From Roseburia sp. (GTDB taxonomy: Bacteria > Bacillota > Clostridia > Lachnospirales > Lachnospiraceae), in NCBI GenBank assembly GCA_023667765.1, contig JAMOZS010000007.1, forward strand, positions 1-63,658: 63,658 nt of DNA. Direction: 5' to 3'. The first letter of the stretch is position 1. Each line of letters opens with the position of its first letter. This document shows positions 1-8,789 of the stretch, in pieces. The position numbers and the translations under genes are program-made. The notes beneath the pieces were generated by a model that had not been told where the DNA came from, did no database searches, and was given only the letters and a program-made list of their open reading frames with translations.

Positions 1-2139
1 GTATGTAATACCTCCATTTCCGACGCGGAGGTGGAATACCAGGAGCAGGCGGGTCATTTCTGGCATATCAAGTATCCCTTGATAGAGGAGGATGGCAGCG
101 TCAGCACTACGGAGTTTCTTACCTTTGCCACTACCCGTCCCGAGACGATGCTGGGCGATACGGCTGTGGCAATCCATCCTGAGGATGAGCGTTATCAGCA
201 TCTCATCGGCAGAAAGGTTATGCTGCCCCTGATGAACAGAGAGATTCCCATTGTCACGGATACTTATGTGGACAGAGAATTCGGTACGGGCGTGGTAAAA
301 ATTACGCCGGCGCATGACCCCAATGACTTTGAGGTGGGCAGACGCCATAATCTGCCGGTTATCAATGTGATGAATGACGATGCCACCATCAATGAAAACG
401 GCGGCAGATACGCGGGGATGGAGCGTTATGAGGCCCGCAGGGAAATTGTTGAGGACCTGGATAAGCTGGGACTGCTTGTGAAGATTGAGGACTATTCTCA
501 TAACGTAGGCACCCATGACCGCTGTAAGACCACCATTGAGCCCCTGGTAAAGGAACAGTGGTTTGTGAAGATGGAGGAGCTGATTAAGCCGGCTGTGGAG
601 GCCGTAAAAAAAGGAGATATTAAGCTGATACCCGAACGCATGGAAAAAACCTATTATAACTGGACGGACAATATCCGCGACTGGTGCATCAGTCGGCAGC
701 TGTGGTGGGGACACAGGATTCCTGCCTATTACTGCGATAAATGCAATGAGGTGACTGTGGCCTCGGAGATGCCGAAAATGTGTCCGAAATGCGGCTGTGA
801 GCGCTTAAGTCAGGACCCGGATACGCTGGATACCTGGTTCTCTTCCGCACTTTGGCCCTTTGAGACGCTGGGATGGCCGGATCAGACCGAGGATTTGAAA
901 TATTTCTATCCTACGGATGTGCTGGTGACCGGCTATGACATTATCTTTTTCTGGGTCATTCGTATGATTTTCTCGGGCTTTGAGCAGATGGGAGAAAAGC
1001 CCTTTCAGACGGTGCTGTTCCATGGTCTTGTGAGGGACGCTCAGGGACGCAAGATGTCCAAGTCTCTGGGCAATGGCATTGATCCGTTGGAGATTATCGA
1101 GCATTATGGCGCAGATGCGCTGAGGCTTACGCTGATTACCGGCAATGCTCCGGGAAACGATATGCGCTTCTATTATGAGCGTGTGGAGAACAGCCGCAAT
1201 TTTGCGAATAAGGTGTGGAATGCTTCCCGATTCATTATGATGAATAGGGAGGCGGCTCTGGAAAAGACAGGAAGGGGTATTGCCGAGCCTGACGTGAAGG
1301 AACTGCAGCCTGTGGATAAGTGGATTTTATCCAGGCTGAACACATTGGTTCAGGATGTCACCGATAATATGGAGCATTTTGAACTGGGGATTGCGGTGCA
1401 GAAGGTGTATGATTTTATCTGGGATGAATTCTGCGACTGGTATATCGAGATGGTAAAGCCCAGACTGTATAATACGGACGATGCCTCCAGCCAGAATGCG
1501 GCCCTTTGGACCTTAAAAACGGTGCTTACGGATGCCCTGAAGCTGCTGCATCCCTATATGCCATTTATTACGGAGGAGATTTTCTGTACGCTTCAGAGCG
1601 AAGAAGAGTCTATTATGATAAGCAGCTGGCCGGTATACAAAAAAGAACGCAGCTTTGCGAAACAGGAGAAAGATATTGAGATTATCAAGGAGGCTGTCCG
1701 CGGGATTCGTAATGTGAGAAGCGAGATGAACGTAGCTCCCAGCCGCAGGGCCAGTGTCTTTGTGGTAAGCGAGGATGAGGATATTTTAAATACCTTTGAG
1801 GAGGGCAGACTGTTCTTTGCCTCTCTGGCTTATGCAAATGAGGTGACAATGCAGCGCGATAAGACCGGTATTGCCCGGGATGCGGTATCGGTGGTGATTC
1901 CCGGCGCTACGCTCTATATTCCCTTTGCGGAGCTGGTGGATATCGCTCAGGAAATCGAAAGACTTAAGAAGGAGCAGAAACGCCTGGAGGACGAGCTTGC
2001 CAGAGTAAACGGCATGCTTTCCAATGAGCGTTTTATCTCCAAGGCCCCCGAGAGCAAAATTGCCGAGGAGAAGGGAAAACTGGAAAAGTATACCCGCATG
2101 ATGGAGCAGGTACACACAAGACTTGCTCAGCTTAGTTAA
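1..2139 (+). CDS. valS: Valine--tRNA ligase, 3' part (5' end outside window)
   Basis: Charges tRNA-Val with valine; cytoplasmic class I synthetase. The reading frame is open from base 1, so the N-terminus, including the HIGH motif, lies outside the window. Visible in order: the editing (CP1) domain with TTRPETMLGDTAVA, the ISRQLWWGHRIPAYYC segment followed by a CxxC...CxxC zinc-ribbon-like stretch, the KMSKS signature at nt 1051-1065, an anticodon-binding helical domain, and a C-terminal coiled coil rich in Glu/Lys/Leu (about the last 65 residues) as is usual for ValRS. About 712 residues are present of a family length near 880. folC follows 37 bp downstream, a common valS-folC arrangement in Firmicutes. 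No sign of disruption. Confidence 0.97.
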   Translation, partial: VCNTSISDAEVEYQEQAGHFWHIKYPLIEEDGSVSTTEFLTFATTRPETMLGDTAVAIHPEDERYQHLIGRKVMLPLMNREIPIVTDTYVDREFGTGVVKITPAHDPNDFEVGRRHNLPVINVMNDDATINENGGRYAGMERYEARREIVEDLDKLGLLVKIEDYSHNVGTHDRCKTTIEPLVKEQWFVKMEELIKPAVEAVKKGDIKLIPERMEKTYYNWTDNIRDWCISRQLWWGHRIPAYYCDKCNEVTVASEMPKMCPKCGCERLSQDPDTLDTWFSSALWPFETLGWPDQTEDLKYFYPTDVLVTGYDIIFFWVIRMIFSGFEQMGEKPFQTVLFHGLVRDAQGRKMSKSLGNGIDPLEIIEHYGADALRLTLITGNAPGNDMRFYYERVENSRNFANKVWNASRFIMMNREAALEKTGRGIAEPDVKELQPVDKWILSRLNTLVQDVTDNMEHFELGIAVQKVYDFIWDEFCDWYIEMVKPRLYNTDDASSQNAALWTLKTVLTDALKLLHPYMPFITEEIFCTLQSEEESIMISSWPVYKKERSFAKQEKDIEIIKEAVRGIRNVRSEMNVAPSRRASVFVVSEDEDILNTFEEGRLFFASLAYANEVTMQRDKTGIARDAVSVVIPGATLYIPFAELVDIAQEIERLKKEQKRLEDELARVNGMLSNERFISKAPESKIAEEKGKLEKYTRMMEQVHTRLAQLS

Positions 2140-2176
2140 ACAGGGGATTCAAAGACAGGCTAATTGAGGCGGTAGT

Positions 2177-3496
2177 ATGAAGCATCGGACTGAGATTACA
2201 AATTATGAGGAAGCGGTGGAATATCTTTTGGATATTCCACGCTTTAACGGTAAAAATACCATGGAGGACACCAAAGCTTTTTTGCAGAAGCTGGGGAATC
2301 CCGATAAGAAGCTGCGGATTATTCATGTGGCGGGCACAAACGGCAAGGGGAGCGTCTGCGCCTATCTGCGGTATATACTGGAGGAGGCGGGATACACCAC
2401 AGCCGTTTTTACCTCGCCCCATCTTGTGGATATCCGGGAGCGTTTTCTGATAAAGGGGGAATGGGTGTCCCGGGAGGCCTTTCTGGATGCCTTTTGGCAG
2501 GTATCCGATATGCTTGAGGAGAACGGATATCATCCCAGCTTTTTTGAGTATCTGTTTTTTATGGCAATGCTGTTATTTGTCGGTGCAAACCCGGATTATT
2601 GTATTCTGGAAACCGGTCTGGGAGGCAGGCTGGACGCCACGAATGCGGTGTCAAAAAAGGAGCTTGCCGTCATAACCCGGATTGGCCAAGATCATACGGA
2701 ATATCTGGGAGATACGCTGGAGCAGATTGCCGGGGAAAAGGCGGGCATCATGAAGCAGGGGGCGCCGGTAATCTTTACGGATTTTGACAGGGGAATCAGT
2801 GACGTTTTTTGCAGACGGGCAAAGCATCTTGGCGTAAGAGCATATCCTGTGTCGAAAAAGGACTATGCTTTCTTAAATTTTAATAATAAAAGCATTGATT
2901 TTTCTTTGCACTCTGAGTATTATGGATATATTAGGCTTACTTTGCATACGCAGGCGCGTTATCAGATGGAGAATGCGGCGTTGGCCGTACGGGCCGTTGA
3001 GGTATTGAATCCGGAGAGGGGGATTTCGGCTGACCGGCTTAAGAGTGGAATTGGCAAATGCTTCTGGCAGGGCAGAATGGAGGAGATTCTGCCGGAGGTT
3101 TATGTGGACGGTGCGCACAATGCAGACGGCGTCAGAGCCTTTATAGAGACAGTGGCACAGGATGGCTGGCAGGGGGAGAGGATATTGCTGTTCGGTGTGG
3201 TAAAGGATAAAGATTATCGGAATATGGCGGCACAGCTGGCGGACTCCGGATTGTTTCAGCATATTGCCCTGGTATCGCCGGAAATCGGCCGGGGACTTGG
3301 AGTGGAGGAGCTGTATCGTATCATGATACATTGTTTTGAGAGTGGCGAGGCGGCTAAGACGGGCTGTGCGAGCTACAGAAGGGTAAGGGACGCTCTGGAG
3401 GATTTGATTGGGCGTCAACAGAAGAATCAGCGAATTTATATTGCAGGCAGTCTTTATTTGGTAGGAGAAGTAAAGGAATTGGTTAAATATGATTAA
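2177..3496 (+). CDS. folC: Bifunctional folylpolyglutamate/dihydrofolate synthase
   Basis: ATP-dependent ligase that adds glutamate to dihydropteroate or folates; Mur-ligase superfamily, cytoplasmic, 439 aa (usual length 420-440). The P-loop HVAGTNGKGSVCAYL lies near residue 50, the family motif ETGLGGRLDATN near 145, the Mur-type DHTEYLGDT near 175, and the C-terminal domain motif VYVDGAHNADG near 310. The ATG at 2177 follows GAGGCGG. The gene lies directly downstream of valS, probably in one transcript, and overlaps the next small gene by 8 bp. Confidence 0.95.
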   Translation: MKHRTEITNYEEAVEYLLDIPRFNGKNTMEDTKAFLQKLGNPDKKLRIIHVAGTNGKGSVCAYLRYILEEAGYTTAVFTSPHLVDIRERFLIKGEWVSREAFLDAFWQVSDMLEENGYHPSFFEYLFFMAMLLFVGANPDYCILETGLGGRLDATNAVSKKELAVITRIGQDHTEYLGDTLEQIAGEKAGIMKQGAPVIFTDFDRGISDVFCRRAKHLGVRAYPVSKKDYAFLNFNNKSIDFSLHSEYYGYIRLTLHTQARYQMENAALAVRAVEVLNPERGISADRLKSGIGKCFWQGRMEEILPEVYVDGAHNADGVRAFIETVAQDGWQGERILLFGVVKDKDYRNMAAQLADSGLFQHIALVSPEIGRGLGVEELYRIMIHCFESGEAAKTGCASYRRVRDALEDLIGRQQKNQRIYIAGSLYLVGEVKELVKYD

Positions 3497-3644
3497 TTTT
3501 GAAGAGGAACTAAAGAAATTTCATCCCAGCCTTGAGGTGGAGGATGCAGAGGAAGCGATTTACAACCAGGATTTGACGGATATGGCGGATTTACTGGTGA
3601 AGATGATAAAGGAAGCGGAACAGGGAGAGGACATTCAACAATAG
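3489..3644 (+). CDS. Small acidic hypothetical protein (51 aa)
   Basis: Not recognised. The ATG lies inside the end of folC (8-bp overlap, different frame), which suggests translational coupling, and the stop is 10 bp before the next gene. The product starts MINFEEELKKFHPSLEVED, is strongly acidic, and looks entirely helical, with no signal or membrane segment. Position and tight spacing on both sides argue for a real gene; the function is unknown. Confidence 0.6.
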   Translation: MINFEEELKKFHPSLEVEDAEEAIYNQDLTDMADLLVKMIKEAEQGEDIQQ

Positions 3645-3654
3645 GAGGTTAGGC

Positions 3655-5073
3655 ATGTTTTGTTATAATTGCGGCTGCCATTTGTCGGAACATGATTTTT
3701 GTACTGCCTGCGGCGTGGATGTGTCTCTTTACAAACGGATTATAAGGGTTTCCAATACCTTCTATAATATGGGGCTGGAAAAAGCTCAGGTACGGGATTT
3801 ATCAGGGGCTGTGAACAGTCTGCGGCAGAGCTTGAAGTTTAATAAGAATAATATTGAGGCCAGGAATCTTCTGGGACTGGTTTATTTTGAGATGGGAGAG
3901 GTAGTGGCGGCTCTGAGCGAGTGGGTTATCAGCAAGAACCTGCGGCCGGACAAAAATATCGCGGACAACTATATTGAGATGGTACAGTCCAATGCGGCCA
4001 GGTTGGATTCCATCAATCAGACTATCAAAAAGTATAATCAGGCATATGCCTATTGTATACAGGACAGCAAGGATTTGGCCATTATACAGCTGAAGAAGGT
4101 GTTGTCCCTGAATCCGAAATTTATCCGTGCGCATCAGCTGCTGGCGCTTCTGTATATGGATTCGGAACAGTGGGAGAGGGCAAGAAGAGAGCTCACAAGA
4201 TGTATCCGTATTGACCGCAATAACACGTTGAGCCTGCGCTATCTGCAAGAGGTAGAGATGATGCTGGCTCCTGAGGAGGCGGACAGGCAGTCAGGGAAGC
4301 GCAAGGGCAAAAACGAGGACGTCATACGTTATCAGAATGACAACGAGGTCATTATACAGCCGCTGAATGTGCGGGAGACAAAAAGCTCCGGGATAGGCAC
4401 CATTATCAATATCGGAATCGGATTGGTGATAGGCGCCGCAGCCATGTATTTTCTGGCAGTTCCCGCAGCCCGGACGGAGGCCCGCAACAAAGCCCAGGAG
4501 GAAGTGGTGAGCCTGGGAAATCAACTGGACAGCAAAACCTCCCAAATAAAGGATTTAGAGACGCAGATAGCCAATCTGCAGGGGCAGAATGCCAATCTGG
4601 CCGATGAATTAAACGGATATGAGGGCGCCGGCGGCACCCTGCAGACCATAGACAGTCTGCTGACCGCAGCCGCCACCTATCTGGAGACAGAGGATTTGCA
4701 GCAGACTGCTGTCAATCTGGAGGCTATCGCCCAGAGCGTCAATGTGGAGGAGACCTCAGAGGCCTTTCGCAGGCTGTATCAGACGATATTGGCTTCCATA
4801 GGGCCGCAGCTCTCTGAAACTTACAGAGAGGAAGGTTATACGGCTTTCCGCAATGAGGATTACCCGCAGGCCATTGAAAGTCTTTCCCGGGCGGTTTATT
4901 ATGACGCTGCCAATGGAGAAGCCCTCTTTGATTTGGGAAACGCTTATCGGAGGAACCAAAATACCCAGGAGGCCCTGGCTACCTATGATAAGGTGCTGGA
5001 GCTGTTCCCTGATACCGAATGGGCCAGAAAGGCCACTCAGTATAAGAATCAGATGATAGAGAACGGAGAATAA
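3655..5073 (+). CDS. Zinc-ribbon/TPR-repeat membrane protein
   Basis: 472 aa. The N-terminus has a zinc ribbon (CYNCGCH...CTACG, residues 3-22). Cytoplasmic TPR repeats follow to about residue 210, then one membrane segment (about residues 245-268, IGIGLVIGAAAMYFLAV), a coiled coil (about 275-320), and an extracellular C-terminal domain ending in further TPR units (about 385-465). The start has an AGGAGG site 5 bp upstream. Co-directional with folC and followed by a terminator. The architecture suggests a scaffold linking cytoplasmic and surface partners, but no specific role can be assigned. Confidence 0.75.
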   Translation: MFCYNCGCHLSEHDFCTACGVDVSLYKRIIRVSNTFYNMGLEKAQVRDLSGAVNSLRQSLKFNKNNIEARNLLGLVYFEMGEVVAALSEWVISKNLRPDKNIADNYIEMVQSNAARLDSINQTIKKYNQAYAYCIQDSKDLAIIQLKKVLSLNPKFIRAHQLLALLYMDSEQWERARRELTRCIRIDRNNTLSLRYLQEVEMMLAPEEADRQSGKRKGKNEDVIRYQNDNEVIIQPLNVRETKSSGIGTIINIGIGLVIGAAAMYFLAVPAARTEARNKAQEEVVSLGNQLDSKTSQIKDLETQIANLQGQNANLADELNGYEGAGGTLQTIDSLLTAAATYLETEDLQQTAVNLEAIAQSVNVEETSEAFRRLYQTILASIGPQLSETYREEGYTAFRNEDYPQAIESLSRAVYYDAANGEALFDLGNAYRRNQNTQEALATYDKVLELFPDTEWARKATQYKNQMIENGE

Positions 5074-5160
5074 CGCAGAACCATACAGGATACACAGAAT
5101 AGAGGCAGATACAGTCTGCGCAAAATACCATAGAATCTGAAAGGAAAGCTACGAAAGAAA

Positions 5161-5196
5161 AGAACTTGCATAAGCAAAGCGGCAGGTTCTTTTTTT
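5161..5196 (+). terminator. Intrinsic terminator after the TPR gene
   Basis: A 9-bp stem (AGAACTTGC with GCAGGTTCT, one G-T pair), a 12-nt loop, then six T residues. It separates the valS-folC-TPR transcript from the spoIIA operon. Confidence 0.8.
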
Positions 5197-5240
5197 GATG
5201 GATTCAGAGCCGCTTGGGACGGCAGAATGAGAGGAAGAAG

Positions 5241-5546
5241 ATGGAGGAATTTCAGATTATTGACAACTGTCTGATGATTCGACTTCCGGAGGAAGTGGAC
5301 CATCATCGTGCAGGCTATATCTGCGAGCAGGCAGACTGGTATCTGTTGAACGAAGGAGTGAGCCATGTGGTATTTGATTTTGAAAATACCAAATTCATGG
5401 ATTCCTCCGGAATCGGCATTATTATGGGAAGGTATAAGCGGATTGCCTGCTTTGGCGGCAAGGTTTACGCCATTCATGTGGACAGGCAGATTGCAAGGAT
5501 ACTGAATCTGTCCGGCATGGAAAGGATAGTGGAGGTATTGTCCTAA
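5241..5546 (+). CDS. spoIIAA: Anti-sigma F factor antagonist SpoIIAA
   Basis: STAS-domain protein that, when unphosphorylated, displaces SigF from SpoIIAB in the forespore. The regulatory serine motif FMDSSGIGIIMGRYK puts the phosphorylated serine at Ser55 or Ser56; it corresponds to Ser58 of B. subtilis. I chose the ATG at 5241 (101 aa, MEEFQIIDNCLMIRLP) because it follows GAGGAAGAAG and matches the family N-terminus; an in-frame upstream ATG at 5214 would add nine non-homologous residues. First gene of a standard spoIIAA-spoIIAB-sigF operon. Confidence 0.95.
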   Translation: MEEFQIIDNCLMIRLPEEVDHHRAGYICEQADWYLLNEGVSHVVFDFENTKFMDSSGIGIIMGRYKRIACFGGKVYAIHVDRQIARILNLSGMERIVEVLS

Positions 5547-5600
5547 AACAAATTTATCAGAATCAGGAAGGAACGCAGGATTGCGTAGATGGGAGCGTAC

Positions 5601-6095
5601 ATGAAAAACGAGATGGAAATCATATTTGATGCAATTTCCAACAATGAAAGCTTTGCCAGGGTAGCGGTGGCGGCATTTATCACTCAGCTGAATCCTACGC
5701 TGGAGGAGATGGCGGATATTAAAACAGCCGTATCGGAGGCTGTAACCAATGCGGTCATCCACGGCTATGAAAATTTTTACGGGTATGGCAGGCATGGCGA
5801 GGTAAGACCTTCGTATCTGCAGCTTCATCCGGGAAAGGTTCGGTTATATTGTCTTCTGGAACAGGGGATTTTACATATTGATGTGGAGGATAAGGGGAAG
5901 GGCATAGAGAATATTTCGCAGGCAATGGAGCCGCTTTTTACCACCAGACCGGAGCTGGAGCGCTCGGGAATGGGTTTTGCCTTTATGGAGGCCTTTATGG
6001 ACGAGCTGCAGGTGGAGAGTGAGCCCGGAAAGGGTACCATTGTACATATGAAGAAGAAACTGAACAGCGGCGCCTGGATTGGCGATGAGGAATAG
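5601..6095 (+). CDS. spoIIAB: Anti-sigma F factor / serine kinase SpoIIAB
   Basis: GHKL-type kinase that binds and inhibits SigF and phosphorylates SpoIIAA. N-box SEAVTNAVIHGYE, G1 box VEDKGKGI, and the conserved lid PLFTTRPELERSGMGFAFME are all visible. I chose the ATG at 5601 (164 aa, MKNEMEIIFDAI) over the in-frame ATG at 5589, because GGGAG lies 5 bp upstream and the B. subtilis protein starts MKNEM. Odd: about 15 extra residues (FYGYGRHGEVRPSYLQ region, about 60-75) sit between the N-box helix and the next strand, making it longer than the usual 146 aa. The lid and both ATP motifs are intact, so it is probably active. Confidence 0.95.
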   Translation: MKNEMEIIFDAISNNESFARVAVAAFITQLNPTLEEMADIKTAVSEAVTNAVIHGYENFYGYGRHGEVRPSYLQLHPGKVRLYCLLEQGILHIDVEDKGKGIENISQAMEPLFTTRPELERSGMGFAFMEAFMDELQVESEPGKGTIVHMKKKLNSGAWIGDEE

Positions 6096-6098
6096 CCT

Positions 6099-6869
6099 AT
6101 GGAAGAAACATCAGTGCTGATTGCCAGGTCACAGGCAGGGGATAAAGCCGCAAGAGAAGTACTGATTGAGAATAATCTGGGACTGGTACATACCATAGTC
6201 CGGCGCTTTCTGGGAAGAGGCTATGAGCCGGAGGATTTGTTTCAAATCGGATGTATCGGCCTTATGAAATCCATTGATAAATTTGACTTGTCGCTGGGCC
6301 TTAGATTCTCCACTTATGCCGTACCTATGATAACGGGAGAAATCAAGAGGTTTCTGCGGGATGACGGAATCGTCAAGGTTTCCCGTACCATCAAGGAGAA
6401 TGCGCTGAAGGTGAGCAGGAGCAGGCAGGCGTTACAGCTTCAGCTGAAGCGGGAGCCTACCATGCAGGAGCTGGCGGCGGAATCGGGATTATCCGAGGAG
6501 GATATTGTGCTTGCCATGGAGGCGGGCGCAGAGGTGGAATCCATCTACAGCGCGGTCTATCAGGAGGACGGAAGCGCCATGTATCTGGTGGACAGGGTCA
6601 TGCTGGACAGTCAAGGCGCTGCCGGCGCAAGTCAGGGAACAGGGGGATATTGTCAGGATCAGGAGAAGGAGAAGCTTCTGGACCACATGCTTTTGGAGCA
6701 GCTGATGGACAGCCTGGAGGAAGGAGAGCGCAGACTCATCTATATGCGGTATTTCCAGAACCGGACTCAGGTGGAGATTGCCGGAATACTGGGTATCAGT
6801 CAGGTTCAGGTCAGCCGTCTGGAAAAAAAGATACTGCTGCGTCTCAGGGAACAGGTTGGTAAATTTTAG
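6099..6869 (+). CDS. sigF: Forespore RNA polymerase sigma factor SigF
   Basis: Sigma-70 family, 256 aa. Region 2 (EDLFQIGCIGLMKSIDKFDLS, FSTYAVPMITGEIKRFLRDDG), region 3 (REPTMQELAAESGLSEEDI) and the region 4 helix-turn-helix (TQVEIAGILGISQVQVSRLEKK) are clear. The gene starts 3 bp after spoIIAB and ends the operon. A Gly/Gln-rich linker of about 20 residues (SQGAAGASQGTGGYCQDQ) between regions 3 and 4 is longer than usual. Active in the forespore after septation. Confidence 0.96.
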   Translation: MEETSVLIARSQAGDKAAREVLIENNLGLVHTIVRRFLGRGYEPEDLFQIGCIGLMKSIDKFDLSLGLRFSTYAVPMITGEIKRFLRDDGIVKVSRTIKENALKVSRSRQALQLQLKREPTMQELAAESGLSEEDIVLAMEAGAEVESIYSAVYQEDGSAMYLVDRVMLDSQGAAGASQGTGGYCQDQEKEKLLDHMLLEQLMDSLEEGERRLIYMRYFQNRTQVEIAGILGISQVQVSRLEKKILLRLREQVGKF

Positions 6870-6943
6870 TGTAATGGAGAAAGGTGCTTTCCTTTTTGGC
6901 TTTTTTAAGTTATGATAAAAAGGTGTAGAAAGGAAAGGTACTT

Positions 6944-8104
6944 ATGATAGAAGAAAATGGCAGGAAACAAAAGGGGAGAAAGACAGGATATATTCTGGCG
7001 GTGTTTGGATGTCTGGCCGTACTGAGTCTGGCGATGTGTCTGGGGCATGTGCTCTATAGCTGGCTTTCCGAGGCGGACAGGGAGAATCAGCAGGCGCTTG
7101 CGGCCTTGCATATTCAGGGAGAAGCAATGGGGACGGAATTAGAATCCGAAGCTGAGACAGAACATGACGAAGAGGAGCTTCCCCTGGAGCAGGACAGCAA
7201 GGAGGAGCTGTATTCGGAAGAGGAAGTCAATTTGATGATAGCCCAAGCCAGAGAGGAAGCGGGCGTTGCCGCCAGAGAGGCGCTGGTGACCGAGCTTCAG
7301 ATTAGTCTGGAAAATGGTTCCACTGTAGTGGAGGCTTTGAGGGGATGCTTTACGGACAGGCTTGTGCTGGCCAGCAGCGGGAAGTATTACTTTTTGCCGA
7401 TTCGTACGGATTTGTCCCATAACAGCTATATCGAAGAGAATCTGAGGCTTTTGGAGAACGGAGAACTGGAGTATGTGGAAAAGGAAGAAGTGGTTTCCCA
7501 TAAGGGCATTGATGTCTCCAAATTCCAGGGAAGGATTGACTGGGACAAGGTAGCGGCTGACGGAGTGGAATTTGCCATTATCCGGGTGGGCTATCGAGGC
7601 TATGGTGAAAACGGCACATTGGCTGAGGACGAAACCTTTGAGGCTAATATAAAGGGCGCTTTGGCGGCCGGTATTCGAACAGGCGTATATTTTTATTCTC
7701 AGGCGCTCAACGAGGAGGAGCTGATGGAGGAGGCGCAGCTGGTTTTGGAAAAGATTGCGCCCTATGAAATAACCGGGCCTGTGGTATATGATGTGGAGAA
7801 GACCGCTGGCGACGGGAGGATGAACAGTCTGTCGGTGGAGGAGCGCACCAGGCTCACAAAGCTTTTCTGCGAGACCATGAAGGAGGCAGGTTATCGGCCG
7901 ATGATTTACCATAATATGGAAATGGCTCTGCTGATGTTGGATTTGACGCAGCTAAAGGAGTATGACAAATGGTTTGCCTATTATAATCCCGAGCTGTATT
8001 ATCCATACGAATATACGATGTGGCAGTATACGGACAAGGGAACGGTGAATGGTATCGAGGGTGAAGTGGATTTGAATATCAGTTTTGTGCCCTGGGAGGA
8101 TTAA
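6944..8104 (+). CDS. Membrane-anchored GH25 muramidase (lysozyme)
   Basis: 386 aa. N-terminal membrane anchor (about residues 13-35), an acidic helical spacer (about 55-180), then a GH25 domain that cleaves beta-1,4 bonds in peptidoglycan. Catalytic motifs are present: GIDVSKFQG with Asp190 and VVYDVEKT with Asp283 and Glu285; the domain closes with MWQYTDKGTVNGIEGEVDLN. An extracytoplasmic position is inferred. It lies between sigF and spoVAA, 74 bp after sigF, and I infer forespore expression. A septal, cortex or germination role is possible but is not shown by the sequence. Confidence 0.85.
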   Translation: MIEENGRKQKGRKTGYILAVFGCLAVLSLAMCLGHVLYSWLSEADRENQQALAALHIQGEAMGTELESEAETEHDEEELPLEQDSKEELYSEEEVNLMIAQAREEAGVAAREALVTELQISLENGSTVVEALRGCFTDRLVLASSGKYYFLPIRTDLSHNSYIEENLRLLENGELEYVEKEEVVSHKGIDVSKFQGRIDWDKVAADGVEFAIIRVGYRGYGENGTLAEDETFEANIKGALAAGIRTGVYFYSQALNEEELMEEAQLVLEKIAPYEITGPVVYDVEKTAGDGRMNSLSVEERTRLTKLFCETMKEAGYRPMIYHNMEMALLMLDLTQLKEYDKWFAYYNPELYYPYEYTMWQYTDKGTVNGIEGEVDLNISFVPWED

Positions 8105-8106
8105 TT

Positions 8107-8146
8107 TTTCTGTTTTCTGTACAGAATAAGTACAGATAAACAGAAA
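8107..8146 (+). promoter_or_regulatory. Long inverted repeat in the spoVAA leader
   Basis: The left arm (8107-8122) and right arm (8130-8146) pair over 16 bases with one bulged base around a 7-nt loop (AGAATAA). The right arm ends inside the AAAGGA ribosome site of spoVAA. It starts 3 bp after the GH25 stop codon and has no downstream T-run, so it could be an mRNA 3' end stabiliser, a leader hairpin or an operator. Confidence 0.6.
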
Positions 8147-8159
8147 GGAACGAATGGAA

Positions 8160-8789
8160 ATGCCCAATTTGACCGTATATATTAAATGTGAGCGCAATGT
8201 GGAGATTCAGACAGAGGATGTTCACATGAAGGACTTGGGGGAGCTGCGCTGTGAGGATAAGGCAGTCAGTGCGAAGCTCAAGGCTTTAAAGGTACATCAT
8301 TTTGGCAAGAAAGAGCCGAAACGCTGTGTGATTAGCACGCTTAAGCTGGTGGAGCTGATAGAAGAGATCTGTCCGGGCGTCAGTGTACAGATTATCGGCG
8401 AGCCGGATGTACTGGTGGAATGGGTCAGCGTGGACAAGCACAAGGGCTGGCAGCAGGGGTGGAAGGCGGCGCTGGTCTGTCTGGTCAGCTTTTTCGGAAC
8501 GGCCTTTACCATCATGGCTTATCATAATGATATTGGCATTCATGAAGTGTTTACGGAGATTTATCGTATGCTGATGAATCGGGAACCTCAGGGATTGAAT
8601 ATTCTGGAGGTTTCTTATTCTATTGGTCTGGCATTGGGAATTATAGTCTTTTTCAATCATATCGGAGGGCGAAGGCTGACGAAGGACCCTACTCCCATTG
8701 AGGTGGCAATGCGCAATTATGAGCAGGATGTGGATAACGCGCTGATAGAGACAGCTAATCGCGAGGGACGGGAGGACAATGCCGGATGA
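8160..8789 (+). CDS. spoVAA: Stage V sporulation protein AA
   Basis: Component of the SpoVA system, which moves dipicolinic acid across the inner spore membrane during sporulation and germination. 209 aa from the ATG at 8160 (MPNLTVYIKCERNVEIQ); the in-frame ATG at 8154 is only 4 bp from AAGGA, so the second start is preferred. A soluble N-terminal domain with the family segment CPGVSVQIIGEPDVLVEW is followed by two membrane segments (about residues 105-125 and 155-175). Overlaps spoVAB by 4 bp (ATGA). Confidence 0.9.
   Translation: MPNLTVYIKCERNVEIQTEDVHMKDLGELRCEDKAVSAKLKALKVHHFGKKEPKRCVISTLKLVELIEEICPGVSVQIIGEPDVLVEWVSVDKHKGWQQGWKAALVCLVSFFGTAFTIMAYHNDIGIHEVFTEIYRMLMNREPQGLNILEVSYSIGLALGIIVFFNHIGGRRLTKDPTPIEVAMRNYEQDVDNALIETANREGREDNAG

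Noticed and set aside
5049-5828. A 259-codon minus-strand frame over spoIIAA/spoIIAB
   Set aside because: Antisense to well-supported sporulation genes and without any family feature.
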